IMG/VR virus record: IMGVR_UViG_3300024326_000030
Coordinates: 1 to 26,137 of that record
DNA length: 26,137 nucleotides
Strand: one strand, 5' to 3'
Source: a virus
A model generated the notes under the pieces. The model saw only the letters and a program-made list of their open reading frames with translations. It was not told the DNA's origin and searched no databases. This document shows positions 24,543-26,137 of this stretch, piece after piece. A program made the translations under genes and the position numbers. Position 1 is the stretch's first letter. Each line of letters starts with the position of its first letter.

Positions 24543-24848
24543 ATGAAAAAAGCAACTGTAACTATAAATGCAAGGACAAGAGAAGGAAAGACAGCACTCT
24601 TCACCGCGAAGGGGTATCAGTGGGAGTGGGAGGGTTTTGAGTTTGTTATCCATCGCCCTTTATCGGGGAATGAATTGACTTCAAAACGATGGACTATGAC
24701 TTGTGCTATCACTGGCAAGAGGGTGTCACGCGGAAGCTTTGCGACTCGAAAGGACCTTATCGAAATGACTCTTCCACGCTTGGACGGATTCGGAGTGGAA
24801 GCATTCAAAAAACTGGTAGTAGCTAACACGTCGGACGCTGTGCGTTAA
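24543..24848 (+). CDS. small hypothetical protein
   Basis: 101 residues, not recognised. It begins MKKATVTINARTREGKTALF and looks beta-rich, with aromatic strands (YQWEWEGFEFVIHRPL; KRWTMTCAITGKRVSRGSF) and a C-terminal helix (LDGFGVEAFKKLVVANT). It could be a small nucleic-acid-binding or host-modifying protein. The leader accaaagaaaaaacaacatt is A-rich with no clear Shine-Dalgarno. A compact terminator-like hairpin follows at 24858-24882. Confidence 0.65.
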   Translation: MKKATVTINARTREGKTALFTAKGYQWEWEGFEFVIHRPLSGNELTSKRWTMTCAITGKRVSRGSFATRKDLIEMTLPRLDGFGVEAFKKLVVANTSDAVR

Positions 24849-24857
24849 TTCCTAAAG

Positions 24858-24882
24858 CTCCTCGGTTATGCCGGGGGGTTTT
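24858..24882 (+). terminator. weak intrinsic terminator
   Basis: CTCCTCGG (24858-24865) pairs with CCGGGGGG (24871-24878) over 8 bp with two G-U pairs and loop TTATG, followed by TTTT. The T-tract is short, so termination may be partial. Confidence 0.6.
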
Positions 24883-24884
24883 AT

Positions 24885-24899
24885 GGAGTTAATGACTCC
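24885..24899 (+). promoter_or_regulatory. hairpin just before the 24903 start codon
   Basis: GGAGT (24885-24889) pairs with ACTCC (24895-24899), loop TAATG, ending 3 bases before ATG. It sits where a ribosome would load, so it may limit initiation. It contains GGAG, but in the wrong place and partly paired. Confidence 0.4.
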
Positions 24900-24902
24900 G
24901 TT

Positions 24903-25208
24903 ATGATTATGAAAAAACAACTAAAGACCAAAAAGCAAAGGGCATTTGATAAAGCCCAAGTGACCAAGCTAGCAAAGGAACAGGCCGTGCCCGCTCTTAC
25001 CGTATTGCACAACATCCACGAAAGCCTGCGGGATTGTGATGGTGACTGGCGATACATTAACCTAGGAACACTCATGGAGCTTCTATCGTATCCGAAAGGA
25101 CGCTTGCACCTTGCCTTGGATGAAATGAAAAAAGACTATGTTATTAGTGAAGGCTACGAGTACGGCGCAACGAATGTTGAATACTACCAGAAGGAGGAAA
25201 CGAAATGA
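24903..25208 (+). CDS. small hypothetical protein, possible winged-helix type
   Basis: 101 residues from 24903, or 99 from the in-frame ATG at 24909. The N-terminus is very basic (MKKQLKTKKQRAFDKAQV), and the remainder (HNIHESLRDCDGDWRYINLG, TLMELLSYPKGRLHLALDEM, KKDYVISEGYEYG) has a helix-helix-strand layout that could be a winged-helix DNA-binding fold. That is an impression, not a family match. The end overlaps the next gene as ATGA and carries that gene's Shine-Dalgarno. If it binds DNA, the nearby repeats would be natural targets. Confidence 0.6.
   Translation: MIMKKQLKTKKQRAFDKAQVTKLAKEQAVPALTVLHNIHESLRDCDGDWRYINLGTLMELLSYPKGRLHLALDEMKKDYVISEGYEYGATNVEYYQKEETK
25192..25197 (+). promoter_or_regulatory. 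Shine-Dalgarno AGGAGG, the only strong one in the window
   Basis: AGGAGG lies 7 bases before the ATG at 25205, inside the 3' end of the upstream gene. The other starts here lack a comparable purine-rich site. Confidence 0.85.
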
Positions 25209-25597
25209 CCACCTCACAAAATCGAGACATCATTGATCACATGCTTTCAACTCTTGAGACAATGACAGAATGCGATCACGCTTCCGACTTGCATCATTAT
25301 CTTTGCAATGAAGATTACTTTATCGTTGGCACCTTTCGCGCTCGCCAGTGGATCGGGGATGAAGCCTTTTCGATTATTGAAAAGATCAAAGAATATGAAG
25401 AGTCCAATTTCGGAGAGGTCACCACTGATTTCTCCGAGCCTGAAAAGGTAGCCAACATGTATTGTTACATGAAAGGGGAGGAAATCCTCCAACACGCAAA
25501 CACCTTGCAAGGCAAATGGGATGGAGCTTTAAACCGCCAAGATCTTCAAGCTATCGGTGAGGAGATTGACGCAATACCCGCTCACACGTTAGCGTAA
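25205..25597 (+). CDS. conserved-looking phage protein of unknown function
   Basis: 130 residues. The core (DLHHYLCNEDYFIVGTFRAR, then QWIGDEAFSIIEKIKEYEES, then NFGEVTTDFSEPEKVANMYC and YMKGEEIL) resembles a family of small proteins in phages and bacterial mobile elements whose function I do not know. It is acidic and helical with no membrane segment. It is the only gene here with a strong Shine-Dalgarno. It overlaps the upstream gene as ATGA and the downstream peptide as TAATG, so three small genes are coupled. The different start signal hints at a separate origin or higher expression. Confidence 0.75.
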   Translation: MTTSQNRDIIDHMLSTLETMTECDHASDLHHYLCNEDYFIVGTFRARQWIGDEAFSIIEKIKEYEESNFGEVTTDFSEPEKVANMYCYMKGEEILQHANTLQGKWDGALNRQDLQAIGEEIDAIPAHTLA

Positions 25598-25683
25598 TGA
25601 ACAAGACCGAAGAAATCCTCTGGCTATTCTTCTCTCTCCTTTCTGCATATCTAGCGTGGGAGTTATTCCGGGGAGGTAACTAG
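25597..25683 (+). CDS. 28-residue single-helix membrane peptide
   Basis: Reads MNKTEEILWLFFSLLSAYLA followed by WELFRGGN. Most of it is one hydrophobic helix with a short charged start and end. It overlaps the upstream stop as TAATG, which supports translation. The gene is followed by an intrinsic terminator, so it is the last gene of the transcript. The function is unknown; similar tiny membrane peptides in phages are often anchors or inhibitors. Confidence 0.5.
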   Translation: MNKTEEILWLFFSLLSAYLAWELFRGGN

Positions 25684-25708
25684 CACCAGCACACCGCAAC
25701 ACCGCCAC

Positions 25709-25743
25709 AAGAGCACCTTGGATCGTCCTTGGTGCTCTTTTTT
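25709..25743 (+). terminator. strong intrinsic terminator before the integrase
   Basis: AAGAGCACC (25709-25717) pairs perfectly with GGTGCTCTT (25731-25739), with an inner GG/CC pair in the loop, and a run of T's at 25737-25743. It separates the small-gene operon from the integrase transcript. Confidence 0.9.
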
Positions 25744-25776
25744 GTTACCATCGCCACCCTAAAACCTGGAAATCCT

Positions 25777-25968
25777 ATCGTTGGGGCAAAAAACATCTTT
25801 ACATGATGAAAGTTTTCGTCTAATCGTTGGACATGGCAAACATACAAGACCTATTTGAAGTTACCTTTATCAATCGTTGGGCCGGTAAGGCTCGGGAGGA
25901 GGTAGAAAGTCGGAACATTAAATTCTGGCTTAAGATGTTACCCAAGACCACAAGGGGGTTATCGTTGG
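25777..25968. repeat. four ATCGTTGG direct repeats around the integrase start
   Basis: Exact 8-base copies at 25777-25784, 25823-25830, 25873-25880 and 25961-25968, all in the same orientation. Two are upstream of the gene and two inside it in different reading frames, so protein conservation does not explain them. No other copy was noticed. They may be arm-type recombinase sites or operators. Confidence 0.75.
25798..25824 (+). promoter_or_regulatory. possible promoter for the integrase
   Basis: TTTACA (25798-25803) and TCTAAT (25819-25824) each match the sigma-70 consensus at five of six bases, but the 15-base spacer is short. A start near 25831 would leave almost no leader before ATG 25833. 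The -10 overlaps one ATCGTTGG copy. Confidence 0.35.
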
Positions 25969-26137
25969 GCGTAATCGACAAGGTGATCCTTAGCGAGGTC
26001 AAGAAGGGTAACAAACCTTCCACCATCAACAGCAAGCTACAGACCTTGAAGACCACCCTGGATTTCACACGGGAGCGAGGGATGCATGACGTTGGGTTCA
26101 AAGTTCCACGCCTAAAGCAACCCAGTGACGCCCGGAT
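25833..26137 (+). CDS. tyrosine recombinase/integrase, 3' partial (N-terminal domain)
   Basis: 101 residues plus part of a codon, open to the window end. It begins MANIQDLFEVTFINRWAGKA and contains KFWLKMLPKTTRGLSLGV and NKPSTINSKLQTLKTTLDF, followed by ARGMHDV-like sequence (TRERGMHDVGFKVPRL). This matches the SAM-like core-binding N-terminal domain of phage integrases: a helix with a STINSKLQTLKTTL pattern and a following basic segment. The catalytic Arg-His-Arg-Tyr domain is outside the window. The gene follows a terminator and has its own possible promoter. In T7-like phages with integrases, this gene typically heads the early region next to RNA polymerase. Confidence 0.7.
   Translation, partial: MANIQDLFEVTFINRWAGKAREEVESRNIKFWLKMLPKTTRGLSLGVIDKVILSEVKKGNKPSTINSKLQTLKTTLDFTRERGMHDVGFKVPRLKQPSDAR

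Overview
The window is the late (virion and packaging) half of a T7-like podovirus genome, followed by a non-coding junction region and the start of an integrase-led module. Every supported gene lies on the + strand. The set portal, scaffold, major capsid, tail tubes A and B, gp13-, gp14-, gp15- and gp16-like internal proteins, T7-type fibre, small holin-like protein, small terminase and large terminase is in T7 order and fixes the identification. The host is probably a Gram-negative bacterium, because a lipobox-bearing outer-membrane spanin candidate is present. The layout resembles marine T7-like phages, but the host genus cannot be read from the sequence.

Region 1 (1-2000) holds the 3' part of a BspA/DUF285-type repeat protein, probably a fibre or adhesin, and two small acidic proteins. 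Region 2 (2013-4330) is portal and scaffold. Region 3 (4333-5978) separates scaffold from capsid, which are adjacent in T7. It contains a holin-like peptide, an i-spanin-like gene with an o-spanin-like lipoprotein nested in the +1 frame, four small very basic proteins and one domain with no canonical start codon. Region 4 (6016-7103) is the major capsid gene and a strong intrinsic terminator, like T7 gene 10 and T-phi. Region 5 (7113-22954) holds tail tubes, the internal core proteins, fibre, holin-like protein, both terminase subunits and a zinc amidase endolysin.

Region 6 (22955-24040) is largely non-coding apart from one small gene. It has a cluster of CTTAG/CTAAG words in roughly 60-bp repeats, a long-range stem with internal hairpins, nine tandem 11-bp units arranged in 33-bp trimers, and a 9-bp-stem hairpin. 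It is the best candidate for an origin, genome end or control region. Region 7 (24041-25683) is a run of small genes, several membrane-bound, ending in an intrinsic terminator. Region 8 (25777-26137) has four copies of ATCGTTGG around a possible promoter and the 5' end of a tyrosine-recombinase-like gene, suggesting lysogeny potential and that the early region starts here.

Two oddities run through the window. Nearly all genes lack a Shine-Dalgarno sequence and often have an A-rich TAACAA(T) leader; only the gene at 25205 has AGGAGG. Two apparently genuine domains, at 5679-5978 and 10420-10905, begin without ATG, GTG or TTG, which points to -1 frameshifting or near-cognate initiation.
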